Below, in pieces: positions 19,188-28,322 of a DNA stretch of 64,000 nucleotides; within the stretch, counting starts at the first letter, position 1, and every line of letters begins with the position of its first letter. Location: positions 1 to 64,000 of the forward strand of contig NZ_LLXT01000129.1 of the NCBI RefSeq assembly GCF_001431625.1. The letters run 5' to 3'. The notes below the pieces were generated by a model that was not told the DNA's origin, made no database searches, and was given only the letters and a program-made list of their open reading frames with translations. The stretch comes from Stenotrophomonas geniculata ATCC 19374 = JCM 13324. Lineage in GTDB: Bacteria > Pseudomonadota > Gammaproteobacteria > Xanthomonadales > Xanthomonadaceae. A program made the position numbers and the translations under genes.

Positions 19188-19859
19188 ATGCACAAGCCTT
19201 CGTTCCCCGTCGCCCCTGGCGAAACCGCCTGCCTCGAACTGGACGGCCCGGCCGGCCCGCTGGAAGTGGTCGTCGACCTGCCCAAGGCCGATGTGCCGGT
19301 GCAGCCGATCGTGGCCATCGTCTGCCATCCGCTGTCCACCGAGGGCGGCACCCTGCACAACAAGGTGGTCACCATGACCGCCACCACCCTGCGCGAGCTG
19401 GGCATCGCCACGGTGCGCTTCAACTTCCGCAGTGTTGGCGCGTCGGCCGGTGAGTTCGACCACGGCGTGGGCGAGCAGGACGACCTGAAGGCCGTCGCCG
19501 CCTGGGTGCGCAGCCAGCGTCCGGACGACCGCCTGTGGTTGGCCGGTTTCAGCTTCGGCTCGTTCGTGTCGCTGAAGGCCGCTGCCGCGCTGCAGCCGGA
19601 AGCGCTGATCTCGATCGCGCCGCCGGCCGGTCGCTGGGATTTCGATGGCATCGCACCGCCGGCGCGCTGGCTGGTGATCCAGGGCGAGCAGGACGAGATC
19701 GTCGACCCGCAGGCCGTCTACCAGTGGCTGGACACGCTGGACTTCCCGCATGAGCTGGTGCGCATGCCCGAGACCAGCCACTTCTTCCACCGCAAGCTGA
19801 TCGACCTGCGCGGCGCGCTGACCCACGGCGTGAAACATTGGCTGGGCGCAGCGGCATGA
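19188..19859 (+). CDS. Alpha/beta-hydrolase
   Basis: 223 residues. The family pattern of small prokaryotic alpha/beta hydrolases is seen: CHPLSTEGGTLHNKVV, RFNFRSVGASAGEFDHG, nucleophile elbow AGFSFGSF (Ser in GFSFG), acid in IQGEQDEIVDP, and histidine in ETSHFFHRKL. Substrate not predictable. The ATG at 19188 is used because earlier in-frame codons fall in the divergent promoter. Its TGA overlaps the ATG of zapE (ATGA), so the two are translationally coupled. Confidence 0.88.
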   Translation: MHKPSFPVAPGETACLELDGPAGPLEVVVDLPKADVPVQPIVAIVCHPLSTEGGTLHNKVVTMTATTLRELGIATVRFNFRSVGASAGEFDHGVGEQDDLKAVAAWVRSQRPDDRLWLAGFSFGSFVSLKAAAALQPEALISIAPPAGRWDFDGIAPPARWLVIQGEQDEIVDPQAVYQWLDTLDFPHELVRMPETSHFFHRKLIDLRGALTHGVKHWLGAAA

Positions 19860-20956
19860 GTGCAACCGAGTTGACCCCGTCGCAGCGGTACGCGGAAGGG
19901 GTCGCCCGTGGCGACTGGCAGAACGACCCGGCCCAGCATGCGGCGCTGGCCGAGCTGGACCGCATCCACCTGGGCCTGCTGGACAGTGCCGAGGACGGCT
20001 GGCTGGACCGCCTGTCCTCGTTCTGGAAAAAGCCCGAGCCAGTCAAGGGCCTGTACTTCTGGGGCGGCGTCGGCCGCGGCAAGACCTTCCTGGTCGACCT
20101 GTTCTACGACGGCCTGCCGATCAAGCAGAAGTACCGCACCCACTTCCATCGCTTCATGCGCAGCGTCCACGAGCGCCTGCGCGAGCACCAGGGCCAGAGC
20201 GACCCGCTGGCGAAGATCGCCCAGGAATGGCGCAGCAACCTGCGCGTGCTGGTGCTCGACGAGTTCTTCGTCACCGACATCGGCGATGCGATGCTGCTGG
20301 CGCGGTTGCTGGAGCGCCTGTTCGCCGAGGGCGTGACCCTGGTCACCACCTCCAACACGGCGGTGGAGAACCTGTACCTCAATGGCCTGCAGCGCGAGAG
20401 CTTCCTGCCGGCCATCGGCCTGCTGCAGCGCTTCTGCGTCGAGTTGTACGCCGAAGGCACCGAGGATTACCGCATGCGCGCGCTGACCCGCTCGCCGGTG
20501 TACCGCGCACCGCTGGCGGCCGACAGCGATGAGTGGCTGGCCACGCGCTGGAACGAGCTGAGTGGCGGCCAGCCGGCCAAGGCCGGCAACATCGAGATCG
20601 AGGGTCGCAAGATTCCGGTCCGTGGCCGCGGCAAGAGCATCGCCTGGTTCGATTTCGCCGCGCTGTGCGAGGGCCCGCGCGGGCCCTCGGACTACATCGA
20701 GATCGCGCACGAGTTCAACACGGTGCTGCTGGGCGGCATTCCGGCATTCGACCGCCTGAACGAAGATGCCGCGCGCCGCTTCGTCAACCTGATCGACGAG
20801 CTGTACGACCGCCACGTCAACCTGGTCTGCACCGCCAGCACCTCGCCGATCGAGCTGTACACCGGCCAGCGCCTGCAGGGCGCGTTCGAGCGCACTGCTT
20901 CGCGCCTGATCGAAATGCAGAGCGCCGAATACCTGGGCACCCCGCACCGGGCGTGA
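19856..20956 (+). CDS. zapE: Cell division ATPase ZapE (AFG1-like)
   Basis: 366 residues. The Walker A motif is GGVGRGKTFLVD at about 72-83, Walker B VLVLDEFFVTD, with the usual KTHFHRFM-like segment (YRTHFHRFMRSVHERL) and C-terminal RRFVNLIDELYDRHVNL. ZapE destabilises FtsZ polymers during constriction under stress in E. coli. Starts within the stop of the hydrolase gene. Confidence 0.93.
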   Translation: MSATELTPSQRYAEGVARGDWQNDPAQHAALAELDRIHLGLLDSAEDGWLDRLSSFWKKPEPVKGLYFWGGVGRGKTFLVDLFYDGLPIKQKYRTHFHRFMRSVHERLREHQGQSDPLAKIAQEWRSNLRVLVLDEFFVTDIGDAMLLARLLERLFAEGVTLVTTSNTAVENLYLNGLQRESFLPAIGLLQRFCVELYAEGTEDYRMRALTRSPVYRAPLAADSDEWLATRWNELSGGQPAKAGNIEIEGRKIPVRGRGKSIAWFDFAALCEGPRGPSDYIEIAHEFNTVLLGGIPAFDRLNEDAARRFVNLIDELYDRHVNLVCTASTSPIELYTGQRLQGAFERTASRLIEMQSAEYLGTPHRA

Positions 20957-20970
20957 GGGTAGTGCCGTTT

Positions 20971-21043
20971 GTAGAGCCGAGCCCACGCTCGGCTGCCTTT
21001 GCATGATGTGCCGAAAAGCAGCCGAGCGTGGGCTCGGCTCTAC
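20971..21043. repeat. SMAG/REP pair
   Basis: GTAGAGCCGAGCCCACGCTC with perfect inverse GAGCGTGGGCTCGGCTCTAC; located between the convergent zapE and DUF2884 genes. Confidence 0.8.
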
Positions 21044-21058
21044 GACAGCACGGCGCGG

Positions 21059-21895
21059 CTATCGGGTGGGCGCAACCGCGCTCCCCAACGGCCGCTCATC
21101 CGGCCCGGCCGACACATGCAGCCCCGAGCCGCTGCCGTGCTCCACCCGAACGCTCTCGCCGCGCTCCAGCAGCCGCAGTGGCTGTCCCTGGTAGCGCACT
21201 TCCAGCGCATCGTGGGCCTCTGCCAGTGAACGCACCAGCGGGCAAAGGGCCATTGCCTTGGCTTCCAGCTGCTGGCTGCGCGCTTCCATGCGGTGGTCGA
21301 CTTCGGCATCGAGGCGATCGGCGCGGCGCTCCATGGCCCCGGCGCGGCCGGTGAACACCTGCCACAGCACGCTGCGGGTCATCGACCCGGCCATCGTCTC
21401 GGCCATCTGCTCGATGTGCGCGTCGAAGCCGTCGCCGAAGGCTTCCTGTTCCCAGTAGCCGCGGCCCAGGCTGGCGTCGATCCAGTCCTGCATCTCGCCG
21501 CGCATCGCCCGCATCTGGCGGTTGCGGGACTTGCCGGTGATGGCCTCGAAGGCAGCGTCCAGCGCATCGAAGGTGACCCCGGAGACTTCGTGGGCCAGTG
21601 CGGTGGCCGCCGGCATCAACTGGCGGGCACCGGCCTCCATCTGCCGCAGGCGGGCGGCGTCGGCGGCGCTGACCGTGACCATCCTGCCGTCCAGGCTCAG
21701 CTCGCCGTCGTGGAACACCACTTCATGCGGCGCCTGCGGGCCGTGCCGCAGCCAGATGCCGCCGCTGTCCACCAGCACGTCGTAGTCGGTATGGATGCCG
21801 CACTGGTCCGAACGCAGGTCCAGCCCCTCGGCGGCCAGCGCCGGGGCGATGAACAGGGCGGGCAGCAGGGCCAGCGCGGGCAACCGCAGGTGCAT
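21059..21895 (-). CDS. DUF2884 (YggN-like) exported protein
   Basis: 278 residues with a clear signal peptide (MHLRLPALALLPALFIAPALA). Downstream features match the DUF2884 family: CGIHTDYDVLVDSGGIWL near the mature N-terminus and a long helical, charged region (RRADRLDAEVDHRMEARSQQLE) with potential coiled coil. Function unknown; periplasmic location expected. Confidence 0.75.
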   Translation of the reverse strand: MHLRLPALALLPALFIAPALAAEGLDLRSDQCGIHTDYDVLVDSGGIWLRHGPQAPHEVVFHDGELSLDGRMVTVSAADAARLRQMEAGARQLMPAATALAHEVSGVTFDALDAAFEAITGKSRNRQMRAMRGEMQDWIDASLGRGYWEQEAFGDGFDAHIEQMAETMAGSMTRSVLWQVFTGRAGAMERRADRLDAEVDHRMEARSQQLEAKAMALCPLVRSLAEAHDALEVRYQGQPLRLLERGESVRVEHGSGSGLHVSAGPDERPLGSAVAPTR

Positions 21896-22207
21896 CGGAG
21901 CATCCTTTTCCGGGAGCGAGCGGCCAGCATCCGCCGTCAGCGCGCGGGCGTCACCGGCCGGAAGTCACCCGTCCACCGGATTCCCACCGGCTGCCCACCA
22001 TCTATCCACAGGGTTGTCCCTAGCCAGTTTCATCACTGTCATGTGAAGCTGTCATTGTTCCGTTTTCGCGGTGCGTTGTACCACCGCAATGATGCCTTTC
22101 GGGCTTGACTGCGCAGCCCGTTCCGGCAGGTCTGAAGCGTCTGATCCGGGCGCCGATGGCACGATCCTTGCGGCGCAAGGGATTGCCGAATTTCACTACA
22201 TTTGGCG
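21896..22207. other. Upstream region of nrdA, no gene
   Basis: No coding potential accepted. CTATCCACA at 22002-22010 is one mismatch from a DnaA box, noteworthy because DnaA boxes occur upstream of nrdAB in E. coli, but one isolated box is weak evidence. Confidence 0.4.
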
Positions 22208-22236
22208 TTGACGGACCCCACTACCCCCACTATCTT
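22208..22236 (+). promoter_or_regulatory. nrdA promoter
   Basis: TTGACG (22208-22213), 17-bp spacer, TATCTT (22231-22236). The -10 is inside the dyad CCAC-TATCTT-GTGG, a place where an NrdR-type repressor site would be expected. The predicted leader to the GTG start is about 180 nt and contains the stem CGCAGGG/CCCTGCG near 22317-22340. Confidence 0.55.
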
Positions 22237-22425
22237 GTGGCCGTCGGTCGCAGCAACCCCAATTCCAAGGGATGCCCGGGGTACCCATCCGCGATCGCCA
22301 ACGGCAGTGGCAGGCGCAGGGTCTCATCCCCTGCGACGCCGTCCTGCCATCCTGGGCTGTCATGTCCCGGGCTGCGTCACCCGATGCATCGAGCACCCAC
22401 CAATCACGCCAAGAGGACACACGCC

Positions 22426-24828
22426 GTGACCACCGAATCCAGCGCCACCATCGAGAAGGAAAGCGAATTCCTGTTGACGTCGCCGCCGACGGCCAACGCG
22501 ATGAGTGTGACCAAGCGCAATGGCACGACCGAACTGGTGGACCTGAACAAGATCGTGCGCGCGGTGCAGCGTTCCTCCGAAGGCCTGCACGCCGTCGATC
22601 CGATGCGCGTGGCCACCCGCACCATTTCCGGCCTGTACAACGGCGCCACCACCCGCGAGCTGGACGAACTGTCCATCCGCACCGCCGCCCTGCTGATCGG
22701 TGAAGAGCCCGAATACGGCCGCCTGGCTGCGCGCCTGCTGGCCAACTACATCGCCAAGGAAGTCTCCGGCCAGGAAATCTACGCCTTCTCGCAGTCGGTC
22801 AGCCGTGGCCATGAAGTCGGCCTGATCAACGACCGCCTGCTGAACTTCGTGCAGACCAACGCACGCAAGCTCAACGATGCCATCGACATCTCGCTGGACC
22901 TGAACTTCGATTACTTCGGCCTGCGTACCCTGTACGACCGTTACCTGCTGCGCCACCCGCACACCCGCAAGGTGATCGAGACCCCGCAGCAGTTCTTCCT
23001 GCGCATCGCCAGCGCGCTGAGCGAGGACGTGTCCGAGACCCTGGCGCTGTACAAGCGCATGGGCAACCTGGACTACCTGCCGTCCAGCCCGACCCTGTTC
23101 AACTCCGGCACCACCCACGAGCAGCTGTCCTCGTGCTTCCTGCTGGACTCGCCGCAGGACTCGCTGGAGTCGATCTATGCCAAGTACGGCGACATCGCCC
23201 AGCTTTCCAAGTTCTCCGGCGGCATCGGCGTCAGCTATACCCGTGTGCGTTCGCGTGGTTCGCTGATCAAGTCGACCAACGGCCACTCCAACGGCATCGT
23301 GCCGTGGCTGAAGACCATGGATTCGTCCGTGGCCGCGGTGAACCAGGGCGGCAAGCGCAAGGGCGCGGCCTGCGTGTACCTGGAAACCTGGCACGCCGAC
23401 ATCGAGGACTTCCTCGAGCTGCGTGACAACACCGGTGACGAAGCCCGCCGTGCGCACAACCTGAACCTGGCCAACTGGGTGCCGGACCTGTTCATGAAGC
23501 GCGTCGAGGCCGACCAGGAATGGTCGCTGTTCGATCCGCGCGTCGTGCCGGAGTTCACCGACCTGTTCGGCGAAGCCTTCGAGCAGGCCTACCTGCAGGC
23601 CGAAGCCCAGGGCAAGGCCAACCGGACCATCTCCGCGCGCAAGCTGTACGCCCGCATGATGCGTACGCTGGCCGAGACCGGCAACGGCTGGATGACCTTC
23701 AAGGACAAGTGCAACCGCGCCAGCAACCAGACCCTGCGTCCGGGCAACGTGATCCACCTGTCCAACCTGTGCACCGAAATCCTGGAAGTCACTTCCAACG
23801 ATGAAACCGCGGTGTGCAACCTGGGTTCGATCAACCTGGGCAACCACTTCGACGAGCACAACGAGTTCGACTTCGAGAAGCTGGCCGAGACCGTGCGCCT
23901 GGCCGTGCGCCAGCTCGACCGCGTCATCGACCTGAACTTCTACCCGATCGAAACCGCCCGCCGCGCCAACCTGCGCTGGCGTCCGGTCGGCCTGGGCTGC
24001 ATGGGCCTGCAGGACGTGTTCTTCCGCAAGCGCCTGCCGTTCGACAGCGCCGAAGCCCGCGCCCTGTCGAAGAAGATTGCCGAAGCGATCTACTTCCACG
24101 CGCTGGAAACCTCCTGCGAGCTGGCCCAGGAACGCGGCAAGCACCCGTCGTTCAACGACACCCGTGCCGCCAGCGGCGAACTGCAGTTCGACGCCTGGAA
24201 CGTGGTGCCGGAAGACACCGCACGCTGGGATGCCCTGCGTGAGCGCATCAAGGAACACGGCCTGCGCAACTCGCTGATGATCGCGATCGCCCCGACCGCG
24301 ACCATCGCCTCGATCGCCGGCTGCTACGAGTGCGTCGAGCCGCAGGTGTCCAACCTGTTCAAGCGCGAGACCCTGTCCGGTGACTTCCTGCAGGTCAACC
24401 GCTACCTGGTGAACGAGCTGAAGAAGCTGGGCCTGTGGACCGCCGACATGCGCGATGCCATCAAGCTGGCCGAAGGTTCCATCGCCGGCGTGGCGCAGAT
24501 TCCGGAAACGCTGCGCGAGGTCTACCGCACCGCGTGGGAACTGCCGATGCGCTCGCTGATCGACATGGCCGCCGAGCGTGGCGCCTTCATCGACCAGTCG
24601 GCCTCGCTCAACCTGTTCATGGAAAGCCCGAACATCGGCGCGATGTCCTCCATGTACATGTACGCCTGGAAGCAGGGCATCAAGACCACCTACTACCTGC
24701 GTTCGCGCCCGGCCACCAAGATCGCCAAGACCACGGTGAGCAGCGCGGCCCCGGCCAAGGTGTTCAGCCCGGACGAAGCCATCGCCTGCTCGCTGGAAAA
24801 CCCGGAAGCCTGCGAGGCCTGCCAGTAA
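22426..24828 (+). CDS. nrdA: Ribonucleoside-diphosphate reductase, alpha subunit (class Ia)
   Basis: Reduces ribonucleotides for DNA synthesis together with NrdB. 800 residues: an N-terminal ATP-cone-like part (MSVTKRNGTTELVDLNKI), then NSGTTHEQLSSCFLLD, FSGGIGVSYTRVRSRGSLI, VCNLGSINLGNH (active-site cysteines), MIAIAPTATIASIAGCYECV, and a C-terminal redox pair CEACQ. GTG at 22426 has a good ribosome site (AAGAGGACACACGCC); ATG at 22501 is the alternative. Long antisense and upstream frames are rejected. nrdB follows after about 150 bp with REP halves between. Confidence 0.95.
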   Translation: MTTESSATIEKESEFLLTSPPTANAMSVTKRNGTTELVDLNKIVRAVQRSSEGLHAVDPMRVATRTISGLYNGATTRELDELSIRTAALLIGEEPEYGRLAARLLANYIAKEVSGQEIYAFSQSVSRGHEVGLINDRLLNFVQTNARKLNDAIDISLDLNFDYFGLRTLYDRYLLRHPHTRKVIETPQQFFLRIASALSEDVSETLALYKRMGNLDYLPSSPTLFNSGTTHEQLSSCFLLDSPQDSLESIYAKYGDIAQLSKFSGGIGVSYTRVRSRGSLIKSTNGHSNGIVPWLKTMDSSVAAVNQGGKRKGAACVYLETWHADIEDFLELRDNTGDEARRAHNLNLANWVPDLFMKRVEADQEWSLFDPRVVPEFTDLFGEAFEQAYLQAEAQGKANRTISARKLYARMMRTLAETGNGWMTFKDKCNRASNQTLRPGNVIHLSNLCTEILEVTSNDETAVCNLGSINLGNHFDEHNEFDFEKLAETVRLAVRQLDRVIDLNFYPIETARRANLRWRPVGLGCMGLQDVFFRKRLPFDSAEARALSKKIAEAIYFHALETSCELAQERGKHPSFNDTRAASGELQFDAWNVVPEDTARWDALRERIKEHGLRNSLMIAIAPTATIASIAGCYECVEPQVSNLFKRETLSGDFLQVNRYLVNELKKLGLWTADMRDAIKLAEGSIAGVAQIPETLREVYRTAWELPMRSLIDMAAERGAFIDQSASLNLFMESPNIGAMSSMYMYAWKQGIKTTYYLRSRPATKIAKTTVSSAAPAKVFSPDEAIACSLENPEACEACQ

Positions 24829-24881
24829 CACGCCGCGCGGTGGCTGCCGACCGTTGGTCGGCACTCGAACACCTCGCACCT

Positions 24882-24946
24882 GTAGAGCCGAGCCATGCTC
24901 GGCTGCAGCACGGAAACACCAAGGTAGCGCCGGGCCACGCCCGGCG
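24882..24946. repeat. SMAG/REP monomers between nrdA and nrdB
   Basis: Two different half elements in the same direction: GTAGAGCCGAGCCATGCTC at 24882 and GTAGCGCCGGGCCACGCCC at 24924. They may set different mRNA levels for the two subunits. Confidence 0.65.
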
Positions 24947-24975
24947 TTTTGACCCGAGAATTCAAGGAAACACCC

Positions 24976-25995
24976 ATGGCCGACAAGCCCAAGCAGATGC
25001 TGCTCGATCCCGGTTTTGAACTGACCCTGCGCCCGATGCGCTACCCGCAGTTCTATGACATGTACAGGAACGCGATCAAGAACACCTGGACGGTGGAAGA
25101 GATCAACTTCCAGATCGACATCACCGACCTGCACAGCAAGATGTCGCCGGGTGAGCGCCACCTGATCCACCGGCTGGTCGCGTTCTTCGCCACCGGCGAC
25201 TCGATCGTGTCCAACAACCTGGTGCTGAACCTGTACCAGCACCTCAATGCGCCGGAAGCGCGCATGTACCTGTCGCGCCAGCTGTATGAAGAAGCGCTGC
25301 ATGTGCAGTTCTACCTGACCCTGCTCGACAATTACCTGCCGGATCCGGAAGAGCGCGCCAAGGCGTTCTCGGCGGTGGAGAACATCGACTCGATCAAGAA
25401 GAAGGCCGACTTCTGCTTCAAGTGGATCGACTCGATCCAGAGCCTGACCCGCATCGAGACCCGCGAACAGCGCCGCCAGTTCCTGCTCAACCAGATCTGC
25501 TTCGCCGCTTGCATCGAAGGCCTGTTCTTCTTCGCTGCCTTCGCCTACGTGTACTACTTCCGTTCGCGTGGCCTGCTGCCGGGCCTGGCCTCGGGCACCA
25601 ACTGGGTGTTCCGCGACGAGAGCGCGCACATGGAGTTCGCGTTCGAGTCGGTGCGTGTGGTGCGTGAGGAAGAACCGGACCTGTTCGACGAAGAGATGAA
25701 GCAGCAGGTCTACGACATGCTGGCCGAGGCGATCGAGTGCGAAGTGCAGTTCGCCGAGGACGTGCTGTCCGGCGGCGTGGCCGGCATTTCCACCCGCGAC
25801 ATGCGCCAGTACCTGCAGCACTGCGCCGACCAGCATTTCGCCAAGCTGGGCATGGAAAAGAAGTACAACGTGCGCAACCCGCTGCCGTTCATGGAACTGC
25901 AGGACGTGCAGGAACTGACCAACTTCTTCGAACGCCGCGTCTCGGCTTACCAGGTCGGCGTGCAGGGCGAAGTGGCCTTCGACATGAACTTCTGA
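24976..25995 (+). CDS. nrdB: Ribonucleoside-diphosphate reductase, beta subunit
   Basis: 339-residue di-iron radical subunit. Ligands can be placed: D75 (FFATGDSIVSNN), E106 and H109 (EEALHVQFY), E181 (IEGLFFF), E215 and H218 (RDESAHMEF). Y113, four residues after H109, matches the radical tyrosine of class I enzymes. Expected cofactor is Fe-Fe with a tyrosyl radical. The ATG follows CAAGGAAACACCC. A strong terminator follows. Confidence 0.96.
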   Translation: MADKPKQMLLDPGFELTLRPMRYPQFYDMYRNAIKNTWTVEEINFQIDITDLHSKMSPGERHLIHRLVAFFATGDSIVSNNLVLNLYQHLNAPEARMYLSRQLYEEALHVQFYLTLLDNYLPDPEERAKAFSAVENIDSIKKKADFCFKWIDSIQSLTRIETREQRRQFLLNQICFAACIEGLFFFAAFAYVYYFRSRGLLPGLASGTNWVFRDESAHMEFAFESVRVVREEEPDLFDEEMKQQVYDMLAEAIECEVQFAEDVLSGGVAGISTRDMRQYLQHCADQHFAKLGMEKKYNVRNPLPFMELQDVQELTNFFERRVSAYQVGVQGEVAFDMNF

Positions 25996-26021
25996 TCGAA
26001 CCGGTCAAGCCTGTCGCAACG

Positions 26022-26049
26022 AAAAACCCCGGCGATCGCCGGGGTTTTT
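26022..26049 (+). terminator. Intrinsic terminator of nrdAB
   Basis: Stem AAAAACCCCGGCGA/TCGCCGGGGTTTTT with a run of T, 26 bp after the nrdB stop. Confidence 0.9.
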
Positions 26050-26068
26050 TGTTGCGCGCCTGGCTTTT

Positions 26069-26130
26069 GCAGAGTCGATCCATGCTCGACTGCTGTCCGC
26101 GAAGATCAGTCGAGCATGGCCCGACTCTAC
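26069..26130. repeat. Degenerate SMAG/REP pair
   Basis: GCAGAGTCGATCCATGCTC with inverse GAGCATGGCCCGACTCTAC; the head is GCAG rather than GTAG. Lies between nrdB and the LysE-type gene. Confidence 0.6.
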
Positions 26131-26139
26131 AAAGAGCGG

Positions 26140-26775
26140 CTATCGCCGCCCTTCCACCGTCATGCGCACCGCCAGCCCGGCCAGTACCGTGCCCATCACC
26201 CAACGCTGCACCATCTGCCAGGTGGGGTGCGCGGCCAGGAAGCCGGCGATGCTGCCAGCGGTCAGCGCGATCATGCCATTCACGCTGACACTGACCAGGA
26301 TCTGGGTGGAGCCCAGCACGATCGACTGCATCAGCACGCTGCCTTCGCTGTCCGGGTGCAGGAACTGCGGCAGCAGCGACAGGTACATCACCGCCACTTT
26401 GGGGTTCAGCAGATTGGTCAGGAAGCCCATCGTGAACAACTTGCGCGGGCTGTCCTGCGGCAGGTCGCGCACTGCAAACGGCGAACGGCCACCCGGCTTG
26501 AGCGCCTGCCAGGCCAGGTACAGCAGGTACAGCGCGCCGCCAATGCGCAGCGCGTCGTAGGCGAACGGTACCGTCATCAGCAGGGCGGTGATGCCCAGCG
26601 CCGCGCACAGCATGTAGAACACGAAGCCCAGCGCCACCCCGCCCAGCGAGATCAGTCCCGCCATCGGCCCCTGGCAGATCGAGCGCGAGATGACGTAGAT
26701 CATGTTCGGCCCGGGCGTGATCACCATGGCCAGCGAGACCAGTGCAAAGGCCAACAGGTCGGAAAGTGCGGGCAT
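26140..26775 (-). CDS. LysE/RhtB-family exporter
   Basis: 211 residues with about six membrane segments. The family motif is present near the N-terminus: VITPGPNMIYVISRS, followed by GVALGFVFYMLCAALGI and NPKVAVMYLSLLPQF. Such proteins export amino acids or related metabolites across the inner membrane. The substrate cannot be inferred from neighbours. Confidence 0.88.
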   Translation of the reverse strand: MPALSDLLAFALVSLAMVITPGPNMIYVISRSICQGPMAGLISLGGVALGFVFYMLCAALGITALLMTVPFAYDALRIGGALYLLYLAWQALKPGGRSPFAVRDLPQDSPRKLFTMGFLTNLLNPKVAVMYLSLLPQFLHPDSEGSVLMQSIVLGSTQILVSVSVNGMIALTAGSIAGFLAAHPTWQMVQRWVMGTVLAGLAVRMTVEGRR

Positions 26776-26929
26776 GGGCGGTCCTGGCAGTGGGCGTGGC
26801 GCAGTGTAGCGCCTGCCATGGGCGGGGCCTGCGCAGGCACCGCTGCCAGGTGGCCATTGCGCATGCGTTCCGATGGCCGTCACGCCGGTCGCATAAAATT
26901 ACCGGACCCCACACACCGAAGCACCCCCC

Positions 26930-27331
26930 ATGACCCCGATCCCCGAGACCGTGCCGCCCACCGAAGTGCGCATGGCCGAAATCGTCTTCCCGAACCACAC
27001 CAACCACCTCGGCACCCTGTTCGGTGGGCAGGCACTGGCGTGGATGGACAAGGCGGCCTTCCTGGCCGCCGCCCGCTATTCGCGCCGCACGGTGGTGACC
27101 GCGCGCAGCGACCAGGTCGACTTCAAGCTGCCGATCCGCATCGGCCAGATGGTCGAGACCATCGGCCGCATCGTCGAAGTCGGCCGCAGCTCGATGAAGG
27201 TCGAGGTGGAGCTGGTCGCCGAAGACCTGCATAGCGGCGAGCGCAAGCTGTGTACCCGCGGCCACTTCGTAATGATCGCGCTGGACGAGGAAGGCCACCC
27301 GATCGCGGTGCCACCGCTGCCGGCGGCCTGA
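26930..27331 (+). CDS. Acyl-CoA thioesterase, hotdog fold (YciA-like)
   Basis: 133 residues. HTNHLGTLFGGQALAWMDKAA holds the usual N-H-L-GT-FGG catalytic region of hexameric hotdog thioesterases, and GRIVEVGRSSMKVEVEL the second strand block. It hydrolyses acyl-CoA to free acid and CoA. The gene stands alone between an exporter and a sirtuin. Confidence 0.88.
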   Translation: MTPIPETVPPTEVRMAEIVFPNHTNHLGTLFGGQALAWMDKAAFLAAARYSRRTVVTARSDQVDFKLPIRIGQMVETIGRIVEVGRSSMKVEVELVAEDLHSGERKLCTRGHFVMIALDEEGHPIAVPPLPAA

Positions 27332-27386
27332 CCCGGCCAACGGACCGGCGCTTGCGGGGGCGCCGCCGCGCCCCCATCTGGCAGCC

Positions 27387-28193
27387 ATGATCCCGCCACT
27401 GACCGACTTCATCGACCGCGCCCAGCGCCTGTTCGTGCTGACCGGCGCTGGCTGCAGCACCGCCTCGGGCATTCCCGATTACCGGGATACCGACGGCCAG
27501 TGGAAACGCACGCCGCCGGTGACCTACCAGGCCTTCATGGGCGAGGCGGCCACCCGCCAGCGCTACTGGGCGCGCAGCCTGCTGGGCTGGCCGCGCTTCG
27601 GCCTGGCCCGGCCCAATGGCACCCACCAGGCCCTGGCTGCCCTGGAAAGCCGCGGCAAGCTGCAGGTGCTGCTGACCCAGAACGTGGACGGCCTGCACCA
27701 GCGGGCCGGCAGCCGCAACGTGATCGACCTGCATGGCCGACTGGATCGGGTGCGCTGCATGGGCTGCGAACGCCGCAGCGGCCGCGAGGACTTCCAGCAG
27801 CGCCTGCTGGACGCCAATCCGGGCTGGGACGCGCTGAAGGCCGGTATCGCCCCGGATGGCGATGCCGATCTGGAGACCGATTTCTCCAGCTTCGTGGTGC
27901 CCGATTGCCCGTCCTGCGGCGGCCTGCTGAAGCCGGACGTGGTGTTCTTCGGCGAAAACGTGCCCCGTGAACGCGTGGCAGCGGTGCATGAGCACCTGCA
28001 GCAGGCAGACGCCGTGCTGGTGGTGGGTTCGTCGCTGATGGTTTATTCCGGCTTCCGCTTCGTGCAGGCGGCGGCCAGGGCAGGGCTGCCGGTGGCGGCG
28101 CTGAACCGCGGCCGCACCCGTGCCGACGACCTGCTGCAGTTCAAGGACGAGCGCGATTGCGCCGAGGCGCTGGCAGGGCTCGTTACCGGGTAG
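27387..28193 (+). CDS. SIR2-family NAD-dependent deacylase
   Basis: 268 residues. GAGCSTASGIPDYRD (NAD-binding loop), TQNVDGLHQRAG and the catalytic histidine in DLHGRL are intact; zinc cysteines are in RCMGCERR and PDCPSCGG, followed by PDVVFFGENVP. The SGIPDYRD and GENVP forms point to the class II sirtuins (SIRT4-like). Its likely targets are acylated lysines of metabolic enzymes. It is 55 bp behind the thioesterase gene. The TAG stop is within a SMAG head. Confidence 0.9.
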   Translation: MIPPLTDFIDRAQRLFVLTGAGCSTASGIPDYRDTDGQWKRTPPVTYQAFMGEAATRQRYWARSLLGWPRFGLARPNGTHQALAALESRGKLQVLLTQNVDGLHQRAGSRNVIDLHGRLDRVRCMGCERRSGREDFQQRLLDANPGWDALKAGIAPDGDADLETDFSSFVVPDCPSCGGLLKPDVVFFGENVPRERVAAVHEHLQQADAVLVVGSSLMVYSGFRFVQAAARAGLPVAALNRGRTRADDLLQFKDERDCAEALAGLVTG

Positions 28194-28260
28194 CGCCGGG
28201 CCATGCCCGGCGGAAACGGGGTGCCGCGCCGCACGTTCGCCGGGCATGGCCCGGCGCTAC
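28190..28260. repeat. SMAG/REP pair overlapping the sirtuin stop codon
   Basis: GTAGCGCCGGGCCATGCCC with inverse GGGCATGGCCCGGCGCTAC. The head GTAG supplies the TAG stop at 28191-28193. Confidence 0.8.
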
Positions 28261-28322
28261 CCATCATGCGTCCCCGCGAAACAGCGATCCATCCAGATGG
28301 TTGATCCGCGAGCCGCGCGGCG

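Noticed and set aside
22194-22240. Pair of NrdR boxes
   Set aside because: Only one dyad is convincing; the second CACTA motif is 34 bp away, not the usual 31-32 bp, so only a low-confidence note is kept.
22105-22425. N-terminal extension of nrdA to 22105
   Set aside because: It crosses the promoter and structured leader; the GTG at 22426 has a good ribosome site and gives a normal N-terminus.
22360-25836. Open frame of 1158 codons on the minus strand opposite nrdA and nrdB
   Set aside because: It mirrors the codon structure of two certain genes (high-GC antisense shadow), has His/Gln/Val-rich low-complexity translation and no recognisable domain.
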